From positions 1-42,525 of the forward strand of contig QZDW01000028.1 of assembly GCA_009917545.1 (NCBI GenBank): a DNA stretch of 42,525 nucleotides, read 5' to 3'. How positions within the stretch are numbered: position 1 is the stretch's first letter; each line of letters begins with the position of its first letter. The DNA comes from a bacterium 1XD42-76 (GTDB taxonomy: Bacteria > Bacillota > Clostridia > Lachnospirales > Lachnospiraceae). A model generated the notes under the pieces. The model saw only the letters and a program-made list of their open reading frames with translations. It was not told where the DNA came from and did not search any database. Made by a program: the position numbers and the translations under genes. Of the stretch, positions 8,528 through 15,803 are shown one piece after another.

Positions 8528-8605
8528 TTCCCTAAAAACAATCATAATCTCCTTAAAAAATAAGAATCTTTCAAAACACATTCTATCAATAAGCACATGT
8601 ACCGA

Positions 8606-9169
8606 CTACATAGGTTTTAGATTTTTATTAAGTCTATCCACCATCCACGCAATCCGCTTTTCCCGTCCGGCATCCGTCTTTGCGTCAAAAAACGCCCGTG
8701 TATAAGTCTTCTTCACAGATAAAGACATCGCCTGAAAATTTGTGTAGGCTGGCTCATAGCTTTCCAATATCGCAGAAAGCCGCGCAATCTGCTCTTCCGT
8801 AATAACCGCCAGCGGATTTACCGCATCCCATTGGCCATTCTTTTTGGCATCCTCTATTTTCTTTCTGCCATGATCAGTCATACGCCCCTGCTCTTCAAGC
8901 CTTTTGGCTAATTCCTTGTTCTTGTCCGACCACTTGCTATTCTCCCTGCGCATCGAAAAATACTTTTTATAAGTTTTCTCGTCAATCTTTTCCATCTGGC
9001 CGTCAATCCATCCAAAGCAGAGTGCTTCTTCCAGCGCTTCTCCCGCCTTTATTGTTTTCGGTCCGCCAGCCTTGCCAAACAAAACCCAAATACCGGCACT
9101 TGAAAGACAGTTATCACAGAGCCATTTTCTAAACTCATCTCTGCTCCCAAATTCCATTAGATCGCTCAT
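8606..9169 (-). CDS. YdeI/OmdA-family protein (cargo)
   Basis: A 187-aa protein of the YdeI/OmpD-associated family, a group sometimes linked to bacteriocin resistance and cell-envelope stress; the molecular activity is not settled. Family features are the start block FGSRDEFRKWL, the GIWVLFGK strand, ALCFGWIDGQMEKIDEKTY near residue 50, and FSMRRENSKWSDKN near residue 75. The C-terminal half is helical, ending in the TYTRAFFDAKTDAGREKRI block. Codon use is more AT-rich than in the flanking tail genes, which marks it as acquired cargo. ATG follows GGAAAGGGGTGG. It is not part of the virion and is probably expressed in the lysogen. Confidence 0.88.
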   Translation of the reverse strand: MSDLMEFGSRDEFRKWLCDNCLSSAGIWVLFGKAGGPKTIKAGEALEEALCFGWIDGQMEKIDEKTYKKYFSMRRENSKWSDKNKELAKRLEEQGRMTDHGRKKIEDAKKNGQWDAVNPLAVITEEQIARLSAILESYEPAYTNFQAMSLSVKKTYTRAFFDAKTDAGREKRIAWMVDRLNKNLKPM

Positions 9170-9243
9170 TACACGCCACCCCTTTCCTATGTCTCATCCG
9201 CCAAAGGCCCGCTATCTCCAACAAAAACGTATCGAAAATACCT

Positions 9244-9441
9244 TTAGATCAATTCCAGAGCCCTTTTATAAAGCGGGTCCATCTCACAGCCGCAGCTCCC
9301 GCATTCCCTATCCGCCTGCTTGATCGCTGATATGAATGCTTCCCTGTCAAATTTCCCGTCTAACCATTGCTGTGCCGGAACAGATATCAAATCCCACCCC
9401 GATGCAGCGAACTTCTCCATAATAGATTTTAATTCTTCCAT
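9244..9441 (-). CDS. Small conserved cysteine-containing hypothetical protein
   Basis: A 65-aa protein of a conserved but unnamed Firmicutes type. It has a helical first half (LKSIMEKFAASGWDLI), a QQWLDGKFDREAF middle, and the signature ADRECGSCGCEMDPLYKRAL, whose Cys-x2-Cys-x-Cys could bind metal. No signal peptide or membrane segment. It has its own candidate -10 (TATAAT at 9485-9490) and an AAAGGAGCG ribosome site. It lies 74 bases upstream of YdeI and probably shares its transcript. I do not know its function. Confidence 0.8.
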   Translation of the reverse strand: MEELKSIMEKFAASGWDLISVPAQQWLDGKFDREAFISAIKQADRECGSCGCEMDPLYKRALELI

Positions 9442-9484
9442 AATGCGCTCCTTTCATAATAACCGTTTTCGGCTCCTTGCCACC

Positions 9485-9513
9485 ATTATACAGAACATCC
9501 CACCAAAAGCTCC
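9485..9513 (-). promoter_or_regulatory. Candidate promoter of the small protein/YdeI pair; repeat copy A
   Basis: A perfect TATAAT (9485-9490, minus strand) lies 44 bases upstream of the ATG at 9441, with no clear -35. The surrounding 25 bases (cattatacagaacatcccac) resemble the element at 11201-11226 upstream of the GNAT gene (20 of 25 positions). Confidence 0.5.
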
Positions 9514-9556
9514 CGACTGATGCCCATTGATACAACCATACCCGAAACACAAAAGC

Positions 9557-9973
9557 CTACCTGCCCCTGTGCTTCTCCTTCCGCTTCTGCTGTTTCAGCT
9601 CAAACATCCGCTGCTTCTCGGCCTCCTTCTGCTCCCTGCCGACCTGCCTGCGCTCCGTCTTCCTCTCTTCCCTCTGCAACTGTAACGCCTGCTGGGACTT
9701 CGTGCCTATCCCTGCCTGCATGGTCTGCTTCCCGGCCTCCCTCTGCCTCCGCTTCGGGTTCACTTTTCCGTCCCTCACAGCCACCGGGGCAGCCGGACTA
9801 AACTTCAAGCTGTAATAATTTTTAAGGACAAACTCCCAAACCTCATAGTCCCTGGGTTCACTCCCAAAAACCACCCGGCATACCGAAAGTTTCCCGTCCT
9901 CGACACGCTCAAACACGCCAACCCAGAACGGCCCCTCAAAAAATACCGTCAAGCCTGCCTTTCCTCTGTCCAT
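9557..9973 (-). CDS. yjdF: YjdF family protein (DUF2992)
   Basis: A 138-aa member of the YjdF/DUF2992 family, which is typically controlled by the yjdF riboswitch that senses azaaromatic compounds. The conserved N-terminal domain is clear: LTVFFEGPFWVGVFER, VVFGSEPRDYEVWEF and VLKNYYSLKFS. Then NPKRRQRE begins a long, highly charged Lys/Arg/Glu/Gln-rich helical tail (residues about 75-138), ending in KQQKRKEKHRGR. The family is suspected to protect against or act on toxic aromatic compounds, but no reaction is established. ATG at 9973 follows AAGGAGG with 8-base spacing. A structured leader precedes it. It is cargo in the tail module and not a virion gene. Confidence 0.9.
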   Translation of the reverse strand: MDRGKAGLTVFFEGPFWVGVFERVEDGKLSVCRVVFGSEPRDYEVWEFVLKNYYSLKFSPAAPVAVRDGKVNPKRRQREAGKQTMQAGIGTKSQQALQLQREERKTERRQVGREQKEAEKQRMFELKQQKRKEKHRGR

Positions 9974-10007
9974 AACGAATCCCTCCTTAAAATGTGTTAT
10001 GAACAAA

Positions 10008-10112
10008 GAACGGACAACCCAGGAGGGCAGGTTACTTACCCTGATACCATCAGGACGGCCGGGCTACCTACCGGCTCTGGCACATCCAAAAGATGCACGT
10101 TGCGTTTTTATC
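10008..10112 (-). ncRNA. Probable yjdF riboswitch
   Basis: The 150-base leader of the yjdF gene is GC-rich and folded. It begins around AACGCAACGTGC (10107-10096), includes a GCCGGTAGGTAGCCCGGC block (10074-10057), a perfect CCTGAT/ATCAGG hairpin with loop GGT (10040-10054), an AGGG...CCCT pairing (10024-10042) and a terminal GGGTTGTCCG. Location directly before yjdF, size and block structure fit the yjdF RNA motif. I recognised it by context and partial recall, without a covariance-model match. Confidence 0.6.
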
Positions 10113-10127
10113 TTTGCTGTTTATATT

Positions 10128-10155
10128 TCCAGCAGGATAAACTCCCGCTAAAAAC
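10128..10155 (-). repeat. Upstream element, repeat copy B
   Basis: The plus-strand text gcaggataaactcccgctaa (10134-10153) resembles copies A (9485) and C (11201) of the element found upstream of other cargo genes. Here it lies just upstream of the yjdF riboswitch, where the promoter is expected. Confidence 0.4.
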
Positions 10156-10171
10156 CAAAATCTATCCCTTC

Positions 10172-10621
10172 CTATAACTTCTGTATCTCCTTCAACGCCT
10201 TTTGAATATCCTTATAAACAAGCGGCTGCATACTGTCATCATAAAAAGATATATCCGCCCTCTCCAGCGCCGAACAAATATCATTTCTCAACTCCGGCTT
10301 ATCCTTCGCGATCATGGGCAGCAGCTTTATACACTGTCTTGCCGTGATCGGCTTCACGTCTGTTATATGCTTCAAATATCCGTCAATAATCTCATCAATC
10401 TTATTATCCTTATCCCATCTCGCATTATAGGCAATCAGCGTAAGCCCCCTGGTACGGATATAGGAATTGTCACTGTCAAGCATATCACCCAGCCTGTCCA
10501 TATAAGGATAGACCTTGTCCGTTTCCACGCTTTCTTTCTGCAATTCCTGTAATGCCCTGTATGCCGTCTTATTATTTTTATCAAACAGCAATTCAAATGC
10601 TTCTGCTGTATCCATCGACAT
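10172..10621 (-). CDS. HEAT-like helical protein (often annotated SufBD)
   Basis: A 149-aa all-helical protein of a Firmicutes type often labelled SufBD protein, although nothing in it shows Fe-S assembly. It looks like two or three HEAT-type helical hairpins: ELLFDKNNKTAYRALQELQK, VYPYMDRLGDMLDSDNSYIR, TRGLTLIAYNARWDKDNKID, and ITARQCIKLLPMIAKDKPEL. These probably form a protein-binding scaffold. ATG at 10621 is chosen after AAGGGTG; an upstream in-frame start lacks a ribosome site. Base use is AT-richer than the tail genes. It is cargo, between the GNAT gene and the yjdF leader. Confidence 0.8.
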   Translation of the reverse strand: MSMDTAEAFELLFDKNNKTAYRALQELQKESVETDKVYPYMDRLGDMLDSDNSYIRTRGLTLIAYNARWDKDNKIDEIIDGYLKHITDVKPITARQCIKLLPMIAKDKPELRNDICSALERADISFYDDSMQPLVYKDIQKALKEIQKL

Positions 10622-10681
10622 AATAACACCCTTGCCTTTCACTGCCGCGTTTGGTCTATTCAAAGCCAAACGGACATTTAT

Positions 10682-11164
10682 CTATTTTTCCATAATCAAT
10701 TCTTTGCACTTCCATTCTTCACCCAGAATACAATATTTTTCTGTTGTATCAAGAACTACATCGCTAAAACCGACTGCTTTATAACAATAATAAGCCGGAA
10801 GATTATTCTCAAAAACGCCCAATGATACTTTTTTTGCCCCATATATTTCAAATACAAATTTCAGACCTAACCGGAGCATAGCTTTTCCATAGCCTTTTCC
10901 TCTCTTTTGAGGATTAACGATAACAAAGCCAAAGCGCAATTCATCCAGTGATCCATCAGGATTCCTTAGTGTAAAAAAGCCAATAATTCCCGTTTCATCA
11001 AATGCAGTAAACGGCATTAGAGATTCAACAAAACAAAATTCATTTTGTGTTATAGGATAATTACCAAGTATACCTGCTGTCCATTGATAAAATGCTTTTT
11101 CATCCTGGCACCACGATAATATCGTATCTGCATCCAAAGCTTTATATGGTCTTATTCTAATCAT
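10682..11164 (-). CDS. GNAT-family N-acetyltransferase (cargo)
   Basis: A 160-aa GCN5-related acetyltransferase, predicted to move an acetyl group from acetyl-CoA to an amine of an unidentified small molecule or protein. The family core is visible: MIRIRPYKALDADTIL at the start, a beta-strand pair GIIGFFTLRNPDG, the acetyl-CoA binding loop NPQKRGKGYGKAMLRLGL (RGKGYG near residue 100), and the late block AYYCYKAVGFSDV (near residue 133). Distinctly AT-rich. It has a TATAAT element at 11201-11206 and the ribosome site GTGAGGAAAAATGT. It is the first gene of the cargo island downstream of the tail protein gene. Confidence 0.92.
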   Translation of the reverse strand: MIRIRPYKALDADTILSWCQDEKAFYQWTAGILGNYPITQNEFCFVESLMPFTAFDETGIIGFFTLRNPDGSLDELRFGFVIVNPQKRGKGYGKAMLRLGLKFVFEIYGAKKVSLGVFENNLPAYYCYKAVGFSDVVLDTTEKYCILGEEWKCKELIMEK

Positions 11165-11200
11165 ACATTTTTCCTCACCAAATTCTGATCCATGCTTCCC

Positions 11201-11226
11201 ATTATACAGGATATCCCGCTAAAAAT
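11201..11226 (-). promoter_or_regulatory. Candidate GNAT promoter; repeat copy C
   Basis: TATAAT (11201-11206, minus strand) with a weak -35 (GTGATT, 17-base spacing) lies 37 bases before the GNAT start. The sequence cattatacaggatatcccgc is shared, with changes, with the elements at 9485 and 10128. Confidence 0.5.
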
Positions 11227-11240
11227 CACTCTCTATTTTC

Positions 11241-11603
11241 TTAAAATTCCCTCAACGTAAAACTCACCTTCCAAAGCCCCTTAAAAGACGTATCCTTCAC
11301 CAGCACCGCCTTATACCCCTCAACAAACATCTCCGCCTCCTTCATCTCCAACAACTCCGTATCAAAATACCCCACAGAAATCTTCTCCCTCTGCTTAAAC
11401 CCCGTCAGCACTTTCAGCCACTTTGGGGAAACCGAAAAACTCACCGCAATAGATACCACCCCCAGCCTAACCACATCCCTCTGGGTAGTCCCCGCCTCCG
11501 TCTCCCCGCCCGAATCCGCCTCCACGTCAACCATCTGCACCTCATAAGAATCCGGCAGAGGGAGCAGAACACCGTCAAACACCAGATACTGTACAAACGC
11601 CAT
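11241..11603 (-). CDS. Small tail protein following the tape measure
   Basis: A 120-aa protein directly after the tape measure gene (2-base gap), where siphoviruses place the distal tail protein. The sequence starts FVQYLVFDGVLLPLPDSYEV and alternates short beta strands (VVRLGVVSIAVSFSVSPKWL, AVLVKDTSFKGLWKVSFTL), consistent with a beta-sandwich tail hub. It is shorter than a classical Dit (over 200 aa) and lacks its galectin-like C-domain. A role in tail-tip assembly is inferred from position and fold-like pattern. The cargo island begins about 35 bases after its stop. Confidence 0.75.
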   Translation of the reverse strand: MAFVQYLVFDGVLLPLPDSYEVQMVDVEADSGGETEAGTTQRDVVRLGVVSIAVSFSVSPKWLKVLTGFKQREKISVGYFDTELLEMKEAEMFVEGYKAVLVKDTSFKGLWKVSFTLREF

Positions 11604-11605
11604 CC

Positions 11606-14545
11606 CTATCTCCCTCCCGACCTAAGATTCTGCCTCGCCTGCGCGTCCACTACCACCTCATCCAGCAGCGTGCCGCCCACATACACTGGAATACAGATCG
11701 TCCCAAAATTCTCCCCGCTCTGCATCCCCGCAAACATCTCCCGCAGCCCCGAAACCATCTGCCGCACAGCCTCCAGAGAAGCCCCCTGCGCCTGGACCGC
11801 CTGCATATCCGCCAGCTTCGGGCTCACCACCATATCCCCGGCCACACCCTCCACGGCTTTCCGCACCAGCCCCCGGCTCCTCTCAATCCCTCTCGCCAGA
11901 CCGCCCATAAAATCCGGCATCCAGCTCTCATAATCCGTCAAAGGCCCCTCGTCCGGCACAGAAAAATGCAGGAAAGAACGTATCTTATCCGCCACGTCAG
12001 ACACCGCGCTCACCACATTCCCTATGGCACTGCGGATACCCTCCGCAATCCCGTTGATAAAATCCATCCCCCACTGCAAAGCCCGCCCCGGCAGAGACGT
12101 AATAAACCCAATGGCCGACTGGAACCCATTCTGCACCACACTCCCCAGAGAAGCCAGCGCCGAACCAATCCCCGACACCATCCCCCGGAAAGCCTCCACC
12201 GCCGACTGCCTCAAATCCCCCGCCACGGAAACCACCAGATTTTTCAACCCGTTCCAGGCAACAACCGCCGCCGAAGACACCACAGACCACAAATTCCCCA
12301 TAAAATCCTGAAGCCCCGACAGCAGAATAGACACATGGTTCACCAGCCCCTGCACCGCAGAGCCAACCATCTGCCCAATCCCCGTCCAGATAGCAGAAGC
12401 CGCCTGCTGGATATTCGTCCAGATATGCAGCGCATCCTCTTTCAGCTTCGTAAAATTCCCCGTCACCAAGTCAATCAGCAGCAGAACCGGCCCCAGCACC
12501 ACATTCTTAATCAACTCCCAGGCCCCCGAAGCCGCAGCCTGAATCCCAGACCAGATCCCCTGCAACGTAACAGAAAGATTCTCCCACAAAGAGCGGATCA
12601 TATCCACAATCCCGGCCAGCACCGGATTCTCCATCATGCCCGTCCAGACACTCCCGAAGAAATCCCCCACCGACTGCCAAAGCCCCGACCACCAGGCCGG
12701 AATCCCCTCAAAAAACGAAACCAGCGCCTCCCAGGCCGCCGGTATAGTCTCCGTAAAAAACGAACAGATAACCTCCCAGGCAGAAACAAAAAAGTCCCTC
12801 ACCTGCGCCCAGACCGCATCCACCGCATCCCGGAACCACTCACACTTATTATAAAGCAGCACCACAGCCCCGATCACCGCAGCAATAGCAATGGGAACCC
12901 ACCCGATAGCCGCCACCACCGCCGACAACGCCGGAACCACCGTCCCCGACACAAACCCGATCACCCCGGAAACAGCCCCCGCAACCTTCGGAACCACCGT
13001 CAAAATCGTCCCGACAGCCCCGACAACTTTCCCGACCACAATCAGCACCGGCCCCAGAGCCGCCGCCACCAGAGCCACCGTCACAATGACCTTCTTCGTC
13101 CCCTCGTCCAGACCGTTCAGCCAGTCCACAAGCCCCTGAATCCACCCGACAACCTGCCGGATAGACGGCATCAAAATCTCCCCTATGGAAATTGCCAGCT
13201 CCTCCAACTGGCTCTTCAAGATCGTAAGCTGCCCCGCCAGATTGTCCTGCATGGTCTCGGCCATCCGCTCCGCCGTACCGTCACAGTTATTAATGGCACT
13301 GTTCAGCTTCTCAATATCCCCCGGAGCCGCGTTCATCACCGCCAGGAATCCGCTCATGGCATTCTTCCCCACCAGAGCCTCCGCATTGGCCGCCCTCTCC
13401 GCCTCCGACATCTGCGAAAACGCCGCCCGGCAGTCTCCCAGGATATCCCCCAGGCTTCTCATACTCCCGTCCGCATTGACCGTCTGCACCGTCAGCTCCC
13501 CAAAGGCATCCCCCACAAAGGTCACTTCCCCGGTAAGGCTGGTCAGCATGGTCCTCATGGCTGTGCCTGCCTGGGAAGACTTGATGCCCGCATTCGCCAT
13601 CAGCCCGATGGCTTCCGCCGTATCCTCTGCCGTGAATCCCAAAGCCCCTGCAACCGGCGCACAATACTTAAACGTCTCCCCCATCATGGCAACATTCGTA
13701 TTCGCATTAGAACTCGCCGCCGCCAAAATATCCGCAAAATGCCCCGAATCCGCCGCCGACAGCCCCAAAGCCGTCAGAGCGTCCGTCACAATATCCGAAG
13801 TAGTCGCCAGGTCCTCCCCGGAAGCCGCCGCCAGGTTCATGATTCCCTCAATCCCCTCCAGCATATCCCCGGTCTTCCACCCGGCCATAGCCATATAATT
13901 CATGGCCTCCGCCGCCTCCGAAGCGGAGAACTTCGTCTTACTCCCCATCTCCCTGGCCTTGTCCCGCAGGGCATCCAGCTCCTTCCCCGCCGCCCCGGAC
14001 ACCGCCGCCACCTGGCTCATGGCAGAATCAAAATCAGAAGCCACCTTCACCGCAGCCGCGGAAAGCCCGCCCACAGCCGCCGTCACCGGCATCAGCTTCC
14101 GCCCGGCCCCCTTAATCGCCGAACCCACATCCCGCAGCTTCTCCCCCGCGGCCCCAATCTTCTGCAAAGCCACCGAAGCCTGCTCCGCCTGCCGCTCCAA
14201 GTCCCACAGGGCCTGCTCCGTCTCCGCAATCTCCCTCTGCAAAGCATCATACTGGCTCCGGGAAATCTCCCCCTTCGCCAGAGCCTCATTCGCCTGCTGC
14301 CCCGCCAGCCTCAACGCCTCCAGCTTCTCCCTGGTCTCCCCCACAGCCTGGGCCAGAAGCCGCTGCTTCTGCGCCATCAGCTCCGCATTGCCTGGGTCCA
14401 GCTTCAACAGCTTGTTCACGTCCTTCAACTGCGCCTGCGTGTCCCGAATCTCCTTATTCACCTTTGAAAGCGCCGTGGAGAGCTTCGTAGTATCCCCGCC
14501 AATCTCCACCGTAATCCCCTGAATCCTGGATGCCACAACCCTCAC
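11606..14545 (-). CDS. Phage tail tape measure protein
   Basis: A 979-aa tape measure protein that sets tail length and is ejected with the DNA. Residues about 5-130 form coiled coils (TTKLSTALSKVNKEIRDTQA, QQANEALAKGEISRSQYDAL). Residues 170-400 are the TP901-type core domain (FDSAMSQVAAVSGAAG, MNYMAMAGWKTGDMLEGI, GIKSSQAGTAMRTMLTSLTG). Hydrophobic membrane-like stretches follow at about 490-570, then Trp-rich repeats (WSGLWQSVGDFFGSVW). At about 0.15 nm per residue a tail near 145 nm is expected. I start at GTG 14545, eight bases after GGAG; a longer frame would run into the preceding terminator. Its usual upstream partner gpT is separated from it by the AbiJ-like cassette. Confidence 0.93.
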   Translation of the reverse strand: MRVVASRIQGITVEIGGDTTKLSTALSKVNKEIRDTQAQLKDVNKLLKLDPGNAELMAQKQRLLAQAVGETREKLEALRLAGQQANEALAKGEISRSQYDALQREIAETEQALWDLERQAEQASVALQKIGAAGEKLRDVGSAIKGAGRKLMPVTAAVGGLSAAAVKVASDFDSAMSQVAAVSGAAGKELDALRDKAREMGSKTKFSASEAAEAMNYMAMAGWKTGDMLEGIEGIMNLAAASGEDLATTSDIVTDALTALGLSAADSGHFADILAAASSNANTNVAMMGETFKYCAPVAGALGFTAEDTAEAIGLMANAGIKSSQAGTAMRTMLTSLTGEVTFVGDAFGELTVQTVNADGSMRSLGDILGDCRAAFSQMSEAERAANAEALVGKNAMSGFLAVMNAAPGDIEKLNSAINNCDGTAERMAETMQDNLAGQLTILKSQLEELAISIGEILMPSIRQVVGWIQGLVDWLNGLDEGTKKVIVTVALVAAALGPVLIVVGKVVGAVGTILTVVPKVAGAVSGVIGFVSGTVVPALSAVVAAIGWVPIAIAAVIGAVVLLYNKCEWFRDAVDAVWAQVRDFFVSAWEVICSFFTETIPAAWEALVSFFEGIPAWWSGLWQSVGDFFGSVWTGMMENPVLAGIVDMIRSLWENLSVTLQGIWSGIQAAASGAWELIKNVVLGPVLLLIDLVTGNFTKLKEDALHIWTNIQQAASAIWTGIGQMVGSAVQGLVNHVSILLSGLQDFMGNLWSVVSSAAVVAWNGLKNLVVSVAGDLRQSAVEAFRGMVSGIGSALASLGSVVQNGFQSAIGFITSLPGRALQWGMDFINGIAEGIRSAIGNVVSAVSDVADKIRSFLHFSVPDEGPLTDYESWMPDFMGGLARGIERSRGLVRKAVEGVAGDMVVSPKLADMQAVQAQGASLEAVRQMVSGLREMFAGMQSGENFGTICIPVYVGGTLLDEVVVDAQARQNLRSGGR

Positions 14546-14561
14546 CCGCCTTTCTCCAACG

Positions 14562-14584
14562 AAAAAAGGAGCCACCCCGGCTCC
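14562..14584 (-). terminator. Strong intrinsic terminator before the tape measure
   Basis: A perfect 6-bp stem (ggagcc 14568-14573, ggctcc 14579-14584) with a 5-base loop is followed by six T in the minus direction. Together with the hairpin at 14599-14628 it separates the abortive-infection gene from the tape measure gene. Confidence 0.8.
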
Positions 14585-14598
14585 CATAAAAATGCAAC

Positions 14599-14628
14599 AA
14601 AAAAGCGTCTGCCATTTCCGACAAACGC
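14599..14628 (-). terminator. Terminator of the abortive-infection gene
   Basis: In the minus direction GCGTTTG pairs with CAGACGC (one G-U pair), followed by six T. It begins 12 bases after the stop codon of the AbiJ-like gene, as expected for a self-contained transcription unit. Confidence 0.75.
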
Positions 14629-14640
14629 CTATGTAAGTTA

Positions 14641-15546
14641 CTATTTGATTTTAATTGATACTTCTTTTAAATAATTTATAAATGCGCTACATGATACTAA
14701 CATAAACTTGGCTTCTTCAAAAGTCGATTCTGTACCTCCTATACTGCCTGCATGCCTAATGCCTTTGGCATCACTTGTATATCCGTACAGCTTTAAAAAA
14801 GCTTCTTTTAATGCCGGATGTATCTTTATACCTGCCTTTTCTAATTTTTTTAACAGAGTACCCAATTCTCCTTTTTCTTCTAGTAAAATAACACACATTG
14901 CCTCAACAGCACTTATGCTCTCTTTAATTGAGTTCTCATAATCTGGATTTTTTCTATCTGATAATCTTTCGCTTGCTTTATCTAAATGAAAATTTACTTC
15001 TTCATATGGAGATAAAGAGGCCTTTACTATTTCTTGTATTTCATTCTCATCTGTAATATTCCTTATTTTCCCTTTAATAAAACGATATCCAACGTATTCC
15101 TTTTTGAATACTTCATTATATCGTTCCTCCGGAGAAGGCAAATTGTCATATGGTAATTCCCCTTGCGTTATGTCTTGTGTTTCGTGTGAAATATATTCCA
15201 GCAAGTCAAAAACTTCAAAATAAGGATGATTTAATATGACATTATTTACTACTTCTTCCCAACTTCCATCCTGACTGATTTCTTCTGCTTCAACATAGGG
15301 AATGCAGAATACATCTTTTAGCAAATCACACCCGAAATCTGGATGAGTTTTTCTATTTCTAATGATTCCCCAATTTACATTCTCCTGCTTAAAATACTCA
15401 ACAAATATTTCATCTGTTTTGTTTAGGATTTCTACTCTTGTCCGATAATCCAAATCGTCATATTGTAATGTCTTTTTCAACGAAATCAAATTGTTTCTAT
15501 CGGAAAATCCCTCTCGCATATTTACATGCCAATCCTTAATATTCAT
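14641..15546 (-). CDS. AbiJ-like abortive-infection protein (cargo defence gene)
   Basis: A 301-aa, strongly AT-rich protein unlike its neighbours in composition. The N-terminal part (FSDRNNLISLKKTLQYDDLD, then TRVEILNKTDEIFVEYF) resembles the AbiJ-NTD4 domain. The C-terminal part (SIKESISAVEAMCVILLEEK, LKKLEKAGIKIHPALKEAFL, KLYGYTSDAKGIRHAG) matches the C-terminal helical block found in AbiJ-like proteins of many phage-defence genes. These kill or arrest the cell after infection; the toxic activity of this subtype is unknown. ATG at 15546 is chosen as likely; an ATG four codons upstream is possible. It has its own promoter and terminator and splits the normally adjacent gpT and tape measure genes, so it is a moron that probably protects the lysogen from other phages. 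Confidence 0.8.
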   Translation of the reverse strand: MNIKDWHVNMREGFSDRNNLISLKKTLQYDDLDYRTRVEILNKTDEIFVEYFKQENVNWGIIRNRKTHPDFGCDLLKDVFCIPYVEAEEISQDGSWEEVVNNVILNHPYFEVFDLLEYISHETQDITQGELPYDNLPSPEERYNEVFKKEYVGYRFIKGKIRNITDENEIQEIVKASLSPYEEVNFHLDKASERLSDRKNPDYENSIKESISAVEAMCVILLEEKGELGTLLKKLEKAGIKIHPALKEAFLKLYGYTSDAKGIRHAGSIGGTESTFEEAKFMLVSCSAFINYLKEVSIKIK

Positions 15547-15602
15547 ATATATCACCATTGTATTTTTTCAGCTAATATTTTTCAGCCTTTTTCCACCACC
15601 AA

Positions 15603-15631
15603 ATTATAGCAGAAAAAGGCCGCCATATCAA
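15603..15631 (-). promoter_or_regulatory. Near-consensus promoter of the abortive-infection gene
   Basis: TTGATA (15626-15631), a 17-base spacer, and TATAAT (15603-15608), with an extended -10 TGC, all on the minus strand. It lies just downstream of the gpT stop. Two GCTGAAAAA copies sit in the leader. It is the best sigma-A promoter in the window. Confidence 0.85.
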
Positions 15632-15638
15632 TCAGATT

Positions 15639-15803
15639 TCAAAACCGGTCCATATCCTCCTGCGTCCCAATCTCCGCATACCTGCACTCGTCATTCCGGC
15701 TCTCCACAAACATATCATTCACCAGCCCAATAGACAAAAGCTCCATATCCGCCATAGAGATCCCAAGCTGCACACACCGGAGCAGGAACAGCGGCGTAGT
15801 CAT
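15639..15803 (-). CDS. gpT-like tail assembly chaperone extension
   Basis: A 54-codon frame overlapping the 3' end of the gpG-like gene and read in its -1 frame: MTTPLFLLRCVQLGISMADM, then VNDMFVESRNDEC near its end, which is the standard Firmicutes gpT pattern. It is made mainly as a gpG-gpT fusion by -1 ribosomal frameshift at the A8 tract (15825-15832); KK-LRSTEREMTTP then joins the frames. The fusion would bind the tape measure protein during tail assembly and be removed from the virion. The ATG at 15803 is internal and need not be used. The stop is at 15639-15641. Confidence 0.8.
   Translation of the reverse strand: MTTPLFLLRCVQLGISMADMELLSIGLVNDMFVESRNDECRYAEIGTQEDMDRF

Noticed and set aside
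8606-9169. YdeI gene as a virion protein because of its tail-module position
   Set aside because: The family is chromosomal and non-phage, and composition differs from the tail genes.
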